Source of the DNA: Flavobacterium pallidum
GTDB lineage: Bacteria; Bacteroidota; Bacteroidia; Flavobacteriales; Flavobacteriaceae
Length of the DNA stretch: 64,000 nt
Assembly: GCF_003097535.1 (NCBI RefSeq)
Contig: NZ_CP029187.1
Coordinates: 1,054,001 to 1,118,000 of the forward strand
Direction: 5' to 3'
Below the pieces are notes generated by a model. The model had not been told where the DNA came from. It saw only the letters and a list, made by a program, of their open reading frames with translations, and made no database searches. Every line of letters starts with the position of its first letter. Positions within the stretch are counted from its first letter, which is position 1. Shown piece by piece: positions 56,098 to 64,000 of the stretch. The translations under genes and the position numbers were made by a program.

Positions 56098-57465
56098 ATG
56101 GGCACAATAAACATTGAATCCGAAATAAAAAAGATAAAAGACGGAGAATCCGTCGGATCTTACCCAATATACTATAAAGGTGAAACTAGAAATCTACCTG
56201 TTTATGAAATCCCCATAAACTTGTTAAGATTTAATTATTTAAATGGCAGAATTGGGACTGAAGTTATCGAGTTCACACAAGTGAATGGTGCGGATTTAAA
56301 GGAGTTAAGTGTTGACGATGTAAATGAAAAAATTCATAATTGGATATGGGAGAAATCTGTCGCAGACAATAAAAAAACACTTGCAGATATCCGAGACAAG
56401 AAACAAATAATTCCTGGTGTAATAACCCGAGATGGCATCGTAGTAGACGGAAATAGGCGTTTCATGATTACGCGCGAACTAAATAAACAAGGTTTGAATC
56501 GGCAGTTTCGTGCAATTATTCTTGATGACACCTATAGTGATGGCGGTGAAAAGGAATTCCAGATTAAACGTCTTGAAGCTGAAATTCAAATGGGCCAAGA
56601 TGAAAAAGTCGGATATGGTGCTATTGAACCTTATATTAGGATAATGGATTTTGTAGATAATTTTATTGATGTGGCATCACCTCGAATGACCTATGATGAA
56701 TTATGTAAGGTGATGGGTATAAAAAACGTCCGTAAAGTAATGGCTATTTATAGAATTGGAAAACTGATGTTGGAATATTTAGAATATATTGGATTTGATA
56801 AGATGTGGAGTAGATTAGAAAACACAGAAGATTTGTTTATCAAATTAGAGAATATACACAAGCTTTATTCCGAAGGAAAAGGATTAGCTGGGTGGTCTTT
56901 TAATGATGACGACATATATAATTTTAAAATATATGGTTTTGATTTAATAAGATGGAATTATAATGCTGAAACGAAACAAAAAGGCAATTGGGATTCAAAG
57001 AAAGTTAGAGAACGATATTTTAAAAACAGCAAAGACAAAGCAATTTTTAGTAACCCAAAAATATGGTCTGATTTTATCGAAAATTTAGGTTCAATTGAAG
57101 ACATTGAAATTCCAAATTTAGAAGATGTTGTGAATAAAGACGGACTTTCTCATGCTGATGCTGCAAAAAAAATTGATAAAGAATGGGCCGATAAAGCTTC
57201 AGGTGCTTTTAAAAGTGCTCTAGGAATTGCCGATTCCAAATTGAAGGATAAAGAAAATAACGACAAGCCTGAACAATTTCTAAGAGACGCATTGGACAAA
57301 CTAATGAACTTGGTTAATGAAGATTTATTTGAATCGAATGGTAATGTCCAATTAAATAATAAATTATTACTAATTCTACAAGATGAAAATCGGATTGAAA
57401 ATAATTACAAGTATATCGATAAAATCAGGAAAATAGCCGAAACATTAAAAAAAGAACTTAAATAA
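56098..57465 (+). CDS. ParB/Srx-like domain protein (DGNRR motif) of a defence island
   Basis: 455 residues. Residues 35-50 (VYEIPINLLRFNYLNG) resemble the ParB N-terminal box and 106-125 (PGVITRDGIVVDGNRRFMIT) the ParB/Srx core, with D117-G-N-R-R121. The DGxxR theme also occurs in DUF262 and DndB-type defence proteins, where it binds or hydrolyses nucleotides. A following helical stretch (about 190-225: PRMTYDELCKVMGIKNVRKVMAIYR) resembles the ParB helix-turn-helix. It may therefore bind specific DNA or use NTP. It overlaps the next ATPase gene by 1 bp (TAATG). Role inferred from context. Confidence 0.7.
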   Translation: MGTINIESEIKKIKDGESVGSYPIYYKGETRNLPVYEIPINLLRFNYLNGRIGTEVIEFTQVNGADLKELSVDDVNEKIHNWIWEKSVADNKKTLADIRDKKQIIPGVITRDGIVVDGNRRFMITRELNKQGLNRQFRAIILDDTYSDGGEKEFQIKRLEAEIQMGQDEKVGYGAIEPYIRIMDFVDNFIDVASPRMTYDELCKVMGIKNVRKVMAIYRIGKLMLEYLEYIGFDKMWSRLENTEDLFIKLENIHKLYSEGKGLAGWSFNDDDIYNFKIYGFDLIRWNYNAETKQKGNWDSKKVRERYFKNSKDKAIFSNPKIWSDFIENLGSIEDIEIPNLEDVVNKDGLSHADAAKKIDKEWADKASGAFKSALGIADSKLKDKENNDKPEQFLRDALDKLMNLVNEDLFESNGNVQLNNKLLLILQDENRIENNYKYIDKIRKIAETLKKELK

Positions 57466-59420
57466 TGGACTCAATAAATGTTTCTTATCACGGAAATAAA
57501 ATCGAATTTACTGGCGATTTAGAAGCATTGAAAAAACCAAAAGTTATGCATTGGCTTCGAAACAACTTTGAAGTAGACATAGCTATTCCAAATAAACTTG
57601 TATTGGTCAATGACCTTTTCCTAGACAATTCTTTTCTTTTTAATTTTAAAAATTCTCTTCATAAAAAATTAAGTCTAATTGATTTAAATTTTGATTCTGC
57701 GTTTAAAGATATTGTATCAGTGGAAGTGAAAAATCAAGAAAATTTTTTGCAATTCTCTAATAATGCTCGAAATATCTGGGAGAATAATTACAACACGACT
57801 GAGTTTAAAGAGTTTTGTGATTCGACTAATATTAATTTGAAAAACAGAAAGCTATATAAGCTACAGATTTTGAGTGCATATCACATGTCTTTTTCTCAAA
57901 ATTCTTGCAATTTTTCAGTCCCCGGCGCTGGAAAAACCTCAATTGTATATTCGGCCTACTCCTATCTAAATAGCTTAGGGGAAACCCATGATAAATTTGT
58001 AAACAAACTCCTAATTATAGGCCCTCCATCTTCCTTCGATCCATGGGAACAGGAATATTATGAGTGTTTTGGAAAACAACCGAAATCAATACGAATTAAT
58101 GGGGAAATTCCAATAAATAAGAAAAGGGATGTTTTAAAAGGAATCACCCCTTATAAATACGATCTTTATTTAATAACTTATCAATCAGTGCCAAATTTAG
58201 TAGAAGAATTATTGATATTCTTGAAATCTCAATCAAATAAGGTTATGCTGGTTTGTGATGAGGCGCATAAGTTCAAAAGTCTGGATGGTATCTGGGCGGG
58301 GAGTATTCTAAACATCGCGGCTTGGGCAAAATCAAGAATAATTTTGACTGGTACTCCTGTCCCAAATGGTTATGAAGATTTATACAATATTTTTAAATTT
58401 ATATATCCCGAAAGAAACGTCACTCAATTCAGACCAGATTTCTTAAGAGGATTAACTCAAAATCCAGTTCAATCATATATAGAAGAATTGATTGACAATA
58501 TCAAACCTTTTTTTGTACGGATAAAAAAAACAGATTTAAACCTACCTCCTTTTATTGATCATCCAATTATTAACAATCGATTATCCGATTTTGAATCAGA
58601 AGTTTATAATCGTTTAGAAACTGTTATTTCTAATACGGATGTTGAAACTAACAGGCAGAGTATCCATTTTCGAATGATTCAATGCTGTAATAATTTAAAT
58701 TTATTAAATAAGCCCTTACTAAGTTTTGAGGAAGGAAACTTCGAATTAGTAAATTCTAGATTACTGCTAGAAGACATTTTAGGCGATTCCTTAACAGAAA
58801 AAGTGAAGAGTCTGAACGATAATTATATCCCATCTAAACATGTTTTAATTAAGGATATGGTAGTTAACATTCGTCAAAATAACGGCAAGGTAATATTGTG
58901 GGGTATTTTCATTGATTCAATAAAAAAACTGCACAAATATCTCGAGTCATTTGGACTTAAGGGCGCATATATAATTGGCGAAACAAGAAAAGGACTTACG
59001 GAAGAAAATTTCTTGGATGAAAACACGAGAGAAAGTATTATAGATAAATTTAAAAATTCCGACTTAGACTTTATTATATCGAATCCTATCGTTTTAGGCG
59101 AATCGATTTCTTTGCATAAGGTTTGCCACCACGCTATCTATTTTGAGCAATGGTATGCTGCTGCACCATATGTTCAGTCTAGAGATAGAATCCACAGGGT
59201 TTGGTTAGATCAAGATATGAATCAAGTGCATTATGAAACAAATTATTATCATATTGTTTCAGATAAAATAGCTGATAGCAATATTCATAATCGCGTCCAA
59301 GCTAAGTTCAGAAGAATGATGGATATAATCGAACAAGATATTCCGTTTTTTGAAGAAAATATTGAAAATGAAAGAGCATTATTAATTGAAAACATCATCA
59401 ATGAATATCGATCTAGATAA
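57465..59420 (+). CDS. SNF2-type DEAH ATPase/helicase
   Basis: 651 residues. An N-terminal specific region (1-130) precedes the SF2 core: Q-like LQILSAYHMSFSQ, Walker A PGAGKT (153-158), motif II DEAH (265-268, VCDEAHKFKS), motif III LTGTPVPNGYEDLYNI (TGTP at 295-298), and in the second RecA domain VILWGIFIDSIKKLHKYLE, NPIVLGESISLHKVCHHAIYFE and QSRDRIHRVW (motif VI). This is SNF2-like rather than a classical unwinding helicase. It may translocate on DNA to find unmodified targets or recruit the nucleases. Its 3' end overlaps the next gene by 20 bp. Confidence 0.93.
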   Translation: MDSINVSYHGNKIEFTGDLEALKKPKVMHWLRNNFEVDIAIPNKLVLVNDLFLDNSFLFNFKNSLHKKLSLIDLNFDSAFKDIVSVEVKNQENFLQFSNNARNIWENNYNTTEFKEFCDSTNINLKNRKLYKLQILSAYHMSFSQNSCNFSVPGAGKTSIVYSAYSYLNSLGETHDKFVNKLLIIGPPSSFDPWEQEYYECFGKQPKSIRINGEIPINKKRDVLKGITPYKYDLYLITYQSVPNLVEELLIFLKSQSNKVMLVCDEAHKFKSLDGIWAGSILNIAAWAKSRIILTGTPVPNGYEDLYNIFKFIYPERNVTQFRPDFLRGLTQNPVQSYIEELIDNIKPFFVRIKKTDLNLPPFIDHPIINNRLSDFESEVYNRLETVISNTDVETNRQSIHFRMIQCCNNLNLLNKPLLSFEEGNFELVNSRLLLEDILGDSLTEKVKSLNDNYIPSKHVLIKDMVVNIRQNNGKVILWGIFIDSIKKLHKYLESFGLKGAYIIGETRKGLTEENFLDENTRESIIDKFKNSDLDFIISNPIVLGESISLHKVCHHAIYFEQWYAAAPYVQSRDRIHRVWLDQDMNQVHYETNYYHIVSDKIADSNIHNRVQAKFRRMMDIIEQDIPFFEENIENERALLIENIINEYRSR

Positions 59421-60333
59421 GCAAGAAGATTTAATACTCCTATCAAATAAAACAGAGTTTATCAAAGGGCTTGATTATTTTTCAAAAATATCAAATGAAA
59501 ATATAAAAAATATTTTTTATAACCTTACACGCTCTACAGTTTTAAGAGATGTTGATATAAAATTTATTATCGCTTTTTTATTCAAAACAAAGTATGTTGA
59601 ATTTAAAGATGAAAAGATAAATAGAAGATTAATAATCGACCCCAATGTACTGATGGAAGAGTTGATTCTCTTTTATTTTTCCATTCTAACTAATAATAGG
59701 CAAATAAATGAATCATTGTTTATCAACTCCGAATTTTCGATTTCGAATGATCAAATTTTGATAAACATATTTTCTGTGCAAATTAAACATAGAATTTTTT
59801 TTTCAGTTTTACAAAACTTAGGATTATTAGAGAAAAAAAGTGAGAATGGGTTGGTCATTATCAAAAATTATACTCTAGCCAAGAAATTTTTAGAACGACC
59901 TCTTAGAAAAATTTCGCCTGAAGAATTTGAAAAAGAACTTGAACAAAAAAAACTCAATGGAATAATTGCAGAGAAATTTGTTGTTGAATTTGAAAAACGA
60001 CGATTAGGTGGAGCAAAGGAAATAGATTGGGTCGCAGAATACAATGTAAACCAAGGATATGATATTGCATCCTATAATAATTATTTCGATAGTACATACA
60101 ATAGATTTATAGAAGTAAAGTCATATGAGGGTCATCCGCCATGCTTTTTTTGGTCAAGGAATGAATATACTGTAGCTGAAATGACGCAGAATAAATATTG
60201 GCTATATTTGGTTAATCGTAAAGAAATGAGTCAGAAAGGATATGTCCCAACAATGATTCAAAATCCATTTCAAACGATTTTAAAAAACCCATCATCAAAC
60301 TTAATAGTGGAGAAATACAAAGTTGTTTTATAA
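59401..60333 (+). CDS. DUF3883 domain protein
   Basis: 310 residues from the ATG at 59401, which overlaps the ATPase gene; an upstream TTG is possible. The C-terminal domain fits DUF3883: VVEFEKRRLG, GYDIASYNNYFD, RFIEVKSYEG and FFWSRNEYTVAEMTQNKYWLYLV. The E-V-K after a D-x-x-S resembles a PD-(D/E)xK nuclease core. The N-terminal ~170 residues are helical and unmatched. DUF3883 often sits beside helicases in defence loci. It may be the nuclease or a targeting subunit. Confidence 0.85.
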   Translation: MNIDLDKQEDLILLSNKTEFIKGLDYFSKISNENIKNIFYNLTRSTVLRDVDIKFIIAFLFKTKYVEFKDEKINRRLIIDPNVLMEELILFYFSILTNNRQINESLFINSEFSISNDQILINIFSVQIKHRIFFSVLQNLGLLEKKSENGLVIIKNYTLAKKFLERPLRKISPEEFEKELEQKKLNGIIAEKFVVEFEKRRLGGAKEIDWVAEYNVNQGYDIASYNNYFDSTYNRFIEVKSYEGHPPCFFWSRNEYTVAEMTQNKYWLYLVNRKEMSQKGYVPTMIQNPFQTILKNPSSNLIVEKYKVVL

Positions 60334-60342
60334 TCGTCTTCA

Positions 60343-61071
60343 ATGAAAAACCCAAAATGGCATCGCGACGAAATAATCCTAGCCCTAGATCTATATCATG
60401 ATCCATATCGCGGTACCGTAGACTCTAAAAACCCAAACATAATTGCATTATCGGAACTTCTTAATAAGTTACCAATATTTATGGAAAAGCCAGACGGTGC
60501 TAAGTTTAGAAATCCAAATGGAGTAAGCCTAAAACTTTCAAATTTTATGGCAATCGACCCTAACCACAAAGGCAAGGGGATGAAATCCTACAGTAAACTC
60601 GATAAAGAGGTGTTTGAAGAATTTGGAAGAGACCGCAGAAAACTTCGTGAAATGGCCAATAGAATTAAATCCATTGTAACAAATGACTTTATCAAACTGC
60701 AGTTAGACCAAATTGAAAATGATGAAGTTAGCGAATTGGATAGTGTGCAGGAAGGCCAAGTCTTATACAAACTCCACAAATATCGAGAGCGCAATAACAA
60801 GATTACAAAAAAGAAAAAAAACTCAATATTAAAGTCCAAAGGCAAACTGGCTTGTGAGGTTTGTGGTTTCGACTTTAAGGAAGAATACGGTGAATTAGGT
60901 TTTGGTTTTATTGAATGTCATCATACAAAACCCCTCTATACAAGTGAAGATATTTCAACAACCAAACTTACAGACCTAGCGTTAGTATGCTCTAATTGTC
61001 ATCGAATGCTCCATAAAAAGATTAGCACTTTAAGTATAGAAGATTTACAAAAATTGATAAAAAAGAAATAA
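60343..61071 (+). CDS. HNH endonuclease
   Basis: 242 residues. The C-terminal HNH/zinc site is clear: CEVCGFDF, then FIECHHTKPLY and LVCSNCHRMLHKK. The N-terminal ~100 residues start MKNPKWHRDEIILALDLY, an opening I associate with restriction-type HNH proteins. It probably cuts unmodified DNA in the island system. It begins 9 bp after the DUF3883 gene and ends the operon. Confidence 0.93.
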   Translation: MKNPKWHRDEIILALDLYHDPYRGTVDSKNPNIIALSELLNKLPIFMEKPDGAKFRNPNGVSLKLSNFMAIDPNHKGKGMKSYSKLDKEVFEEFGRDRRKLREMANRIKSIVTNDFIKLQLDQIENDEVSELDSVQEGQVLYKLHKYRERNNKITKKKKNSILKSKGKLACEVCGFDFKEEYGELGFGFIECHHTKPLYTSEDISTTKLTDLALVCSNCHRMLHKKISTLSIEDLQKLIKKK

Positions 61072-61184
61072 AGATTTTTTAATCTTTTGTGAGTAACTTC
61101 GTGAATTCTACTCCTACATTTTTATAGAAATTCTCCTTTACAATCCATTCCCGCCATCCAAAAATCACCATTTAAGCGGGTACA

Positions 61185-61619
61185 ATGGACATCTTTACAA
61201 CTGCGCAGCGCAGCAAAATCATGAGCAAAATTCGAGCCAAGGACACCAAATCCGAAGTGTTACTTGCAAAAGCCCTATGGAAGCGCGGTCACCGCTATCG
61301 CAAACACAGCAAATCCATTTTCGGCACACCGGACCTTTCGTTTAAGAAGTACAAGATTGCCATATTTGTAGACAGCGAATTCTTTCATGGGAAACATTGG
61401 GATATCATTGAAAAGCGGCCGAAGAACAACGCGGAATTCTGGCAGAAAAAGATTGAGCGGAACATGCAAAGGGACAACGAAGTCAATGTATTCCTAATCC
61501 AATCCGGCTGGACCGTCCTCCGCTTCTGGTCCAACGACATCAAGAAAAACCTCTTCACCACGGTCCGCACCATCGAAAAACACATTGAGGAAATCCACAA
61601 TAGGATTTATTTTAAATAA
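61185..61619 (+). CDS. vsr: Very short patch repair endonuclease Vsr
   Basis: 144 residues, the family length. RSKIMSKIRAKDTKSEVLLAKALWKRGHRYRKH and FGTPDLSFKKYKIAIFVDSEFFHG match Vsr, with the catalytic Asp in PDLSF and the DSEFFHG loop. Vsr nicks T-G mismatches arising from deamination of 5-methylcytosine, a natural companion of the cytosine methylase. Its composition is closer to the host than to the AT-rich genes before it, and it lies 113 bp after the operon end. Confidence 0.93.
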   Translation: MDIFTTAQRSKIMSKIRAKDTKSEVLLAKALWKRGHRYRKHSKSIFGTPDLSFKKYKIAIFVDSEFFHGKHWDIIEKRPKNNAEFWQKKIERNMQRDNEVNVFLIQSGWTVLRFWSNDIKKNLFTTVRTIEKHIEEIHNRIYFK

Positions 61620-61621
61620 TC

Positions 61622-61711
61622 CTCCGCTTCTGGAACACACAAATCCGCAAAGACCTTCCCACCGTCATCGCCACCATCGAAAACCACCTGCAATCCAAAA
61701 ATCCACTCTAA
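61622..61711 (+). pseudogene. C-terminal remnant of a second vsr gene
   Basis: In a frame shifted relative to vsr, bases 61622-61711 read LRFWNTQIRKDL followed by PTVIATIENHLQSKNPL and a stop. The intact vsr ends with LRFWSNDIKKNLFTTVRTIEKH, so this is a homologous but diverged C-terminus. No start or upstream domain exists. It looks like the stub of an older vsr left when the present vsr and island replaced it. Confidence 0.75.
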
Positions 61712-61745
61712 CCCGATTCACGCAGCACAATATCCTATAGTTTAC

Positions 61746-61892
61746 GGTTCCATACCTCATAAATTGGGTTGTATGCCACATAAAGCGGCATAGAACCCGC
61801 TTTATGCTGCATCGAACCAGCCTTATGTGGCATCCATGCCAATTTCAGTGGTATAAAACCCACTTAATGTTACATGAAAACCGCATCACTCA
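61746..61892. repeat. 21-bp-period repeat array A with internal inversion
   Basis: Seven consecutive 21-bp units (starts 61746, 61767, 61788, 61809, 61830, 61851, 61872). Units 3-7 share GCAT-n-n-AACC and CTTTATGTG; units 1-2 are the same word in reverse complement. The inversion point forms a 10-bp perfect hairpin, CATAAAGCGG/CCGCTTTATG. No coding frame, no spacers of CRISPR type. Confidence 0.75.
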
Positions 61893-61949
61893 TAACTTAA
61901 CCACACACAGGAATATGACTTGCAACATCAAACATACCGGCAAAACAGC

Positions 61950-62181
61950 ACTGATACTAAATAATTCAGTATAGGAGCTTATTTAATCAGTATGGCTACT
62001 TATTTATTCAGCATCCTTACTGAATAAAACAGTACTGATGCTGAATAATTCAGTATAGAAGCTCATTTAATCAGTACTGTTACTCATTTATTCAGCATCC
62101 TTACTGAATAAAACAGTATTGATACTCATTTATTCAGTACTGATACTCATTAAAACAGCATTGATACTAAAATAACTTAGT
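61950..62181. repeat. 21-bp-period repeat array B
   Basis: About eleven units of 21 bp (the last is 22). Two blocks of four units (61950-62033 and 62034-62117) are close copies of each other, followed by three single units. The word runs ACTGATACTCATTTATTC then AGT. Half units are partly palindromic, so ACTGAATAA recurs as TTATTCAGT. The array is stop-rich in the frames I checked. 61712-61745 and 61893-61949 hold only weak further copies. Confidence 0.85.
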
Positions 62182-62478
62182 ATCGATACGAATTACATCA
62201 TGGCCGGAATATAGCCTGGTCACATATTGAATCCTCCCGGTCAGTACGAGTCCTTTAGTAAAAGAGCCTGTTGTATGCGCCAATGTGAGACCACTGCAAC
62301 CCCTGTCAAGGTCTGCTCCCGCAACGTGGTCCGGCAGGGCGGCACGCAAAACACAATGGCGATGATCTACTGTAAATCAACACGATATCCCATTGATGAC
62401 CATTTTGATGACCATAATTTTTATGGTACCGTATACGCGATAACTAGTTTTGGATACGATCAACCAAACGATTATCCC
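62182..62478. other. Gene-free region between array B and the beta-helix gene
   Basis: The 297 bp hold no credible gene. Two tandem 12-bp copies of a TTGATGACCAT word lie at 62392-62415. No promoter box of the TAnnTTTG type was found before the downstream gene. Confidence 0.4.
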
Positions 62479-64000
62479 ATGGCAAATACATTACGTTTTT
62501 TATGCTGTTTCTTTTTCCTGTCACAGGCCTATGCCCAAAACATCCGTTACGTCACCCAAACCGGCAGCGGTACGATGGACGGCTCCTCCTGGAGCAATGC
62601 CGGTAACGACCTGCAACTGATGATAGACGCACTGCCGTCCGGCGGCGAAGTCTGGGTGAAGGCAGGCAATTACGTACCGACACACAATGCGGACACCGGC
62701 GCCTACCTGCCCGGCAACCGGCACGATGCGTTTGTTTTGCGCAACAATGTGACCCTTTATGGCGGCTTCAATGGGACCGAAACGACCCTCGCCGAGCGCG
62801 ATCCTTACAATCCCGCCAATGAAACGGTGCTCGACGGGGACCTGGACCACGACGATACGCCATTCACGAACGCCTTCAACGTCACGGGCAATGCGTTCCA
62901 CGTCGTAGTGGCCGCGGGACTGACACAGGCCGCGATGGACGGATTCACCATCGCCCGGGGATATGCCATAAGTTATGGCGCGATCTCCGTCTCAGGGTAC
63001 GCAATCGAAGGAACGAACGGTGGGGGTATCTACGCCCACAGCAGTACGGTCACCTTAAGAAACATCCGATTTACAACGAACTCATGCGTCGTATTGGGCG
63101 GCGCGATATACGGGATAACGTCGACAATCGATGCCCTGAACTGTACGTTCGACCGCAATTTTGCCGATGATATAGGATTCGCAGCCGCCATCGCGATAGT
63201 CAATTACGGTTCGTCGGTGCCCGGCGGGGCGTTTACGAATTGCGTTTTTACGCGCAACAGTTCCAACTCTTATGGGAGTGTATTGTACTGCGATTCAGGT
63301 TCAGGCGCGTCACCGGTGTTCAACAACTGCAGCTTCTATGGCAACGGTGCTGAAGATTACGATATTTGCTCTTACTACGGCGACGGAGGCGGCGCACCCA
63401 TGGAGTTCAATAATTGCGTAATGGGTATCGGCCCCGGATCAACCGTATTTACCGATTCCCCGGGGATCGTGTTCCGGCACGTGCTCATGGAGTACGATCC
63501 TTTCCCAATGCATCCTTCTTCCTATGGCAACCTGTTTTACTCGAACCCGCTGTTTGTCGATGCGCCGAACGGCAATCTGAATCTCATAGAGGAAAGCCTC
63601 GCGGTCAATTCGGGAAGTAATGCGCTCGTGCCCGCGGGCATCACCACCGATGTGGCCGGCAACAACAGGATCAAGGGCAGCAGTGTCGACCGCGGTGCCT
63701 TCGAAAGCAGCTACGGCCTGCTCGCCCAGCCTGATGCCAATGGGATCGTATATGTAAGACAGGGCGGCGCAGGGACCAAATCGGGCAACAGCTGGGCCAA
63801 CGCGCTGCCCGACCTGGCCAGGGCGTTTGTGGCTGCCGGCCGTGATACACAGATTACGCAGATATGGGTGGCCGGCGGCACCTACAAGCCCAAATACCGG
63901 GCAGATAATCTCAGCGCGGCAGATGTGAACGACCGCACCAATGCGTTCAGGATGGTACCCAATGTACACGTTTACGGCGGTTTCGCCGGTAATGAGACGG
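62479..64000 (+). CDS. Secreted parallel beta-helix protein, N-terminal part (truncated by window edge)
   Basis: The reading frame from the ATG at 62479 stays open to the window end, 507 codons. The signal peptide is MANTLRFLCCFFFLSQAYAQ. The mature part repeats a module opening YVTQTGSGTMDGSSWSNA and again YVRQGGAGTKSGNSWANALP (about residue 430). Each has WVKAGNYVP/WVAGGTYKP and LYGGFNGTE/VYGGFAGNE. Right-handed beta-helix coils with NCVFTRNSS and NCSFYGNG lie between. This is the common Flavobacteriaceae layout for large T9SS-exported surface or lyase-like proteins. Its GC content is distinctly higher than upstream DNA. Long minus-strand open frames inside it are shadows. Confidence 0.85.
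   Translation, partial: MANTLRFLCCFFFLSQAYAQNIRYVTQTGSGTMDGSSWSNAGNDLQLMIDALPSGGEVWVKAGNYVPTHNADTGAYLPGNRHDAFVLRNNVTLYGGFNGTETTLAERDPYNPANETVLDGDLDHDDTPFTNAFNVTGNAFHVVVAAGLTQAAMDGFTIARGYAISYGAISVSGYAIEGTNGGGIYAHSSTVTLRNIRFTTNSCVVLGGAIYGITSTIDALNCTFDRNFADDIGFAAAIAIVNYGSSVPGGAFTNCVFTRNSSNSYGSVLYCDSGSGASPVFNNCSFYGNGAEDYDICSYYGDGGGAPMEFNNCVMGIGPGSTVFTDSPGIVFRHVLMEYDPFPMHPSSYGNLFYSNPLFVDAPNGNLNLIEESLAVNSGSNALVPAGITTDVAGNNRIKGSSVDRGAFESSYGLLAQPDANGIVYVRQGGAGTKSGNSWANALPDLARAFVAAGRDTQITQIWVAGGTYKPKYRADNLSAADVNDRTNAFRMVPNVHVYGGFAGNET

Noticed and set aside
61746..62181. Possible CRISPR array
   Set aside because: Units follow one another without unique spacers, vary in sequence, and no cas gene is nearby.
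62521..62901. Minus-strand open frame of 126 codons
   Set aside because: It is the complement of a GC-rich beta-helix gene, where stop codons are rare on the other strand.
63439..63969. Minus-strand open frame of 176 codons
   Set aside because: Same reason: antisense shadow of the beta-helix gene, without a signal or domain.

Overview
The window reads as chromosomal DNA from a member of the Flavobacteriaceae, most likely Flavobacterium or a close relative. The basis is gene content: type IX secretion (T9SS) cargo with type A and type B C-terminal domains, a PorP/SprF-OmpA cassette, a SUF operon with DUF59 and DUF2480 companions, DUF2911, DUF3078 and DUF5686 proteins, and lipoproteins whose Cys is followed by Ser/Asp runs. 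It also rests on Bacteroidetes-type promoters (TAnnTTTG) in front of many genes. Host GC is moderate, with one clearly AT-rich island. I saw no rRNA, tRNA or CRISPR array.

Layout. 1-13.9 kb, mostly minus strand: a truncated S41 protease, rnpA, a plus-strand PagL-like lipid A deacylase, a GH3 glycosidase, M1 and S8 proteases, a DUF2911/TPR protein, a TonB-dependent-receptor-like barrel under a MarR regulator, and a metallo-beta-lactamase-fold hydrolase. A structured intergenic region at 5.0-5.14 kb looks like a small RNA gene. 14.1-22.7 kb: the SUF iron-sulfur cluster operon (sufA-B-C-D, then sufS, a lipoprotein, sufE, a DUF59 protein and a DUF2480 protein), interrupted by one minus-strand serine hydrolase. 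22.7-25 kb: a DUF3078 protein and HflX. 25.1-36.1 kb: a 2,697-residue T9SS type B adhesin-like protein with six ~140-residue repeats, followed by its PorP/SprF partner and an OmpA/PD40 protein.

36.1-54.3 kb: mixed housekeeping and envelope genes: an epimerase, a membrane M28 peptidase, a zinc-ribbon protein, a tail-less SSB, a CAT-family acetyltransferase overlapping a HAD phosphatase, MetRS, an LD-carboxypeptidase, YraN, an ACT-like protein, a secreted T9SS metalloprotease, two tandem surface-lipoprotein paralogues and a DUF5686 protein.

54.4-61.7 kb: an AT-rich, tightly packed defence island of C5-cytosine methyltransferase, ParB-like (DGNRR) protein, SNF2/DEAH ATPase, DUF3883 protein and HNH nuclease. 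It is followed by a vsr gene and, directly after that, the C-terminal remnant of a second vsr. This is the best candidate for an undescribed system: a methylation-linked, ATPase-driven restriction module that I cannot match to a named defence type. 61.7-62.2 kb holds two unrelated arrays with a 21-bp period. The window ends inside a GC-rich secreted beta-helix gene.

A second theme is non-coding. Several gene gaps, especially in the SUF operon, contain degenerate 7-8-bp tandem repeats, a different word in each gap. A ~79-nt structured element occurs twice, with its central hairpin conserved in shape but not in sequence.
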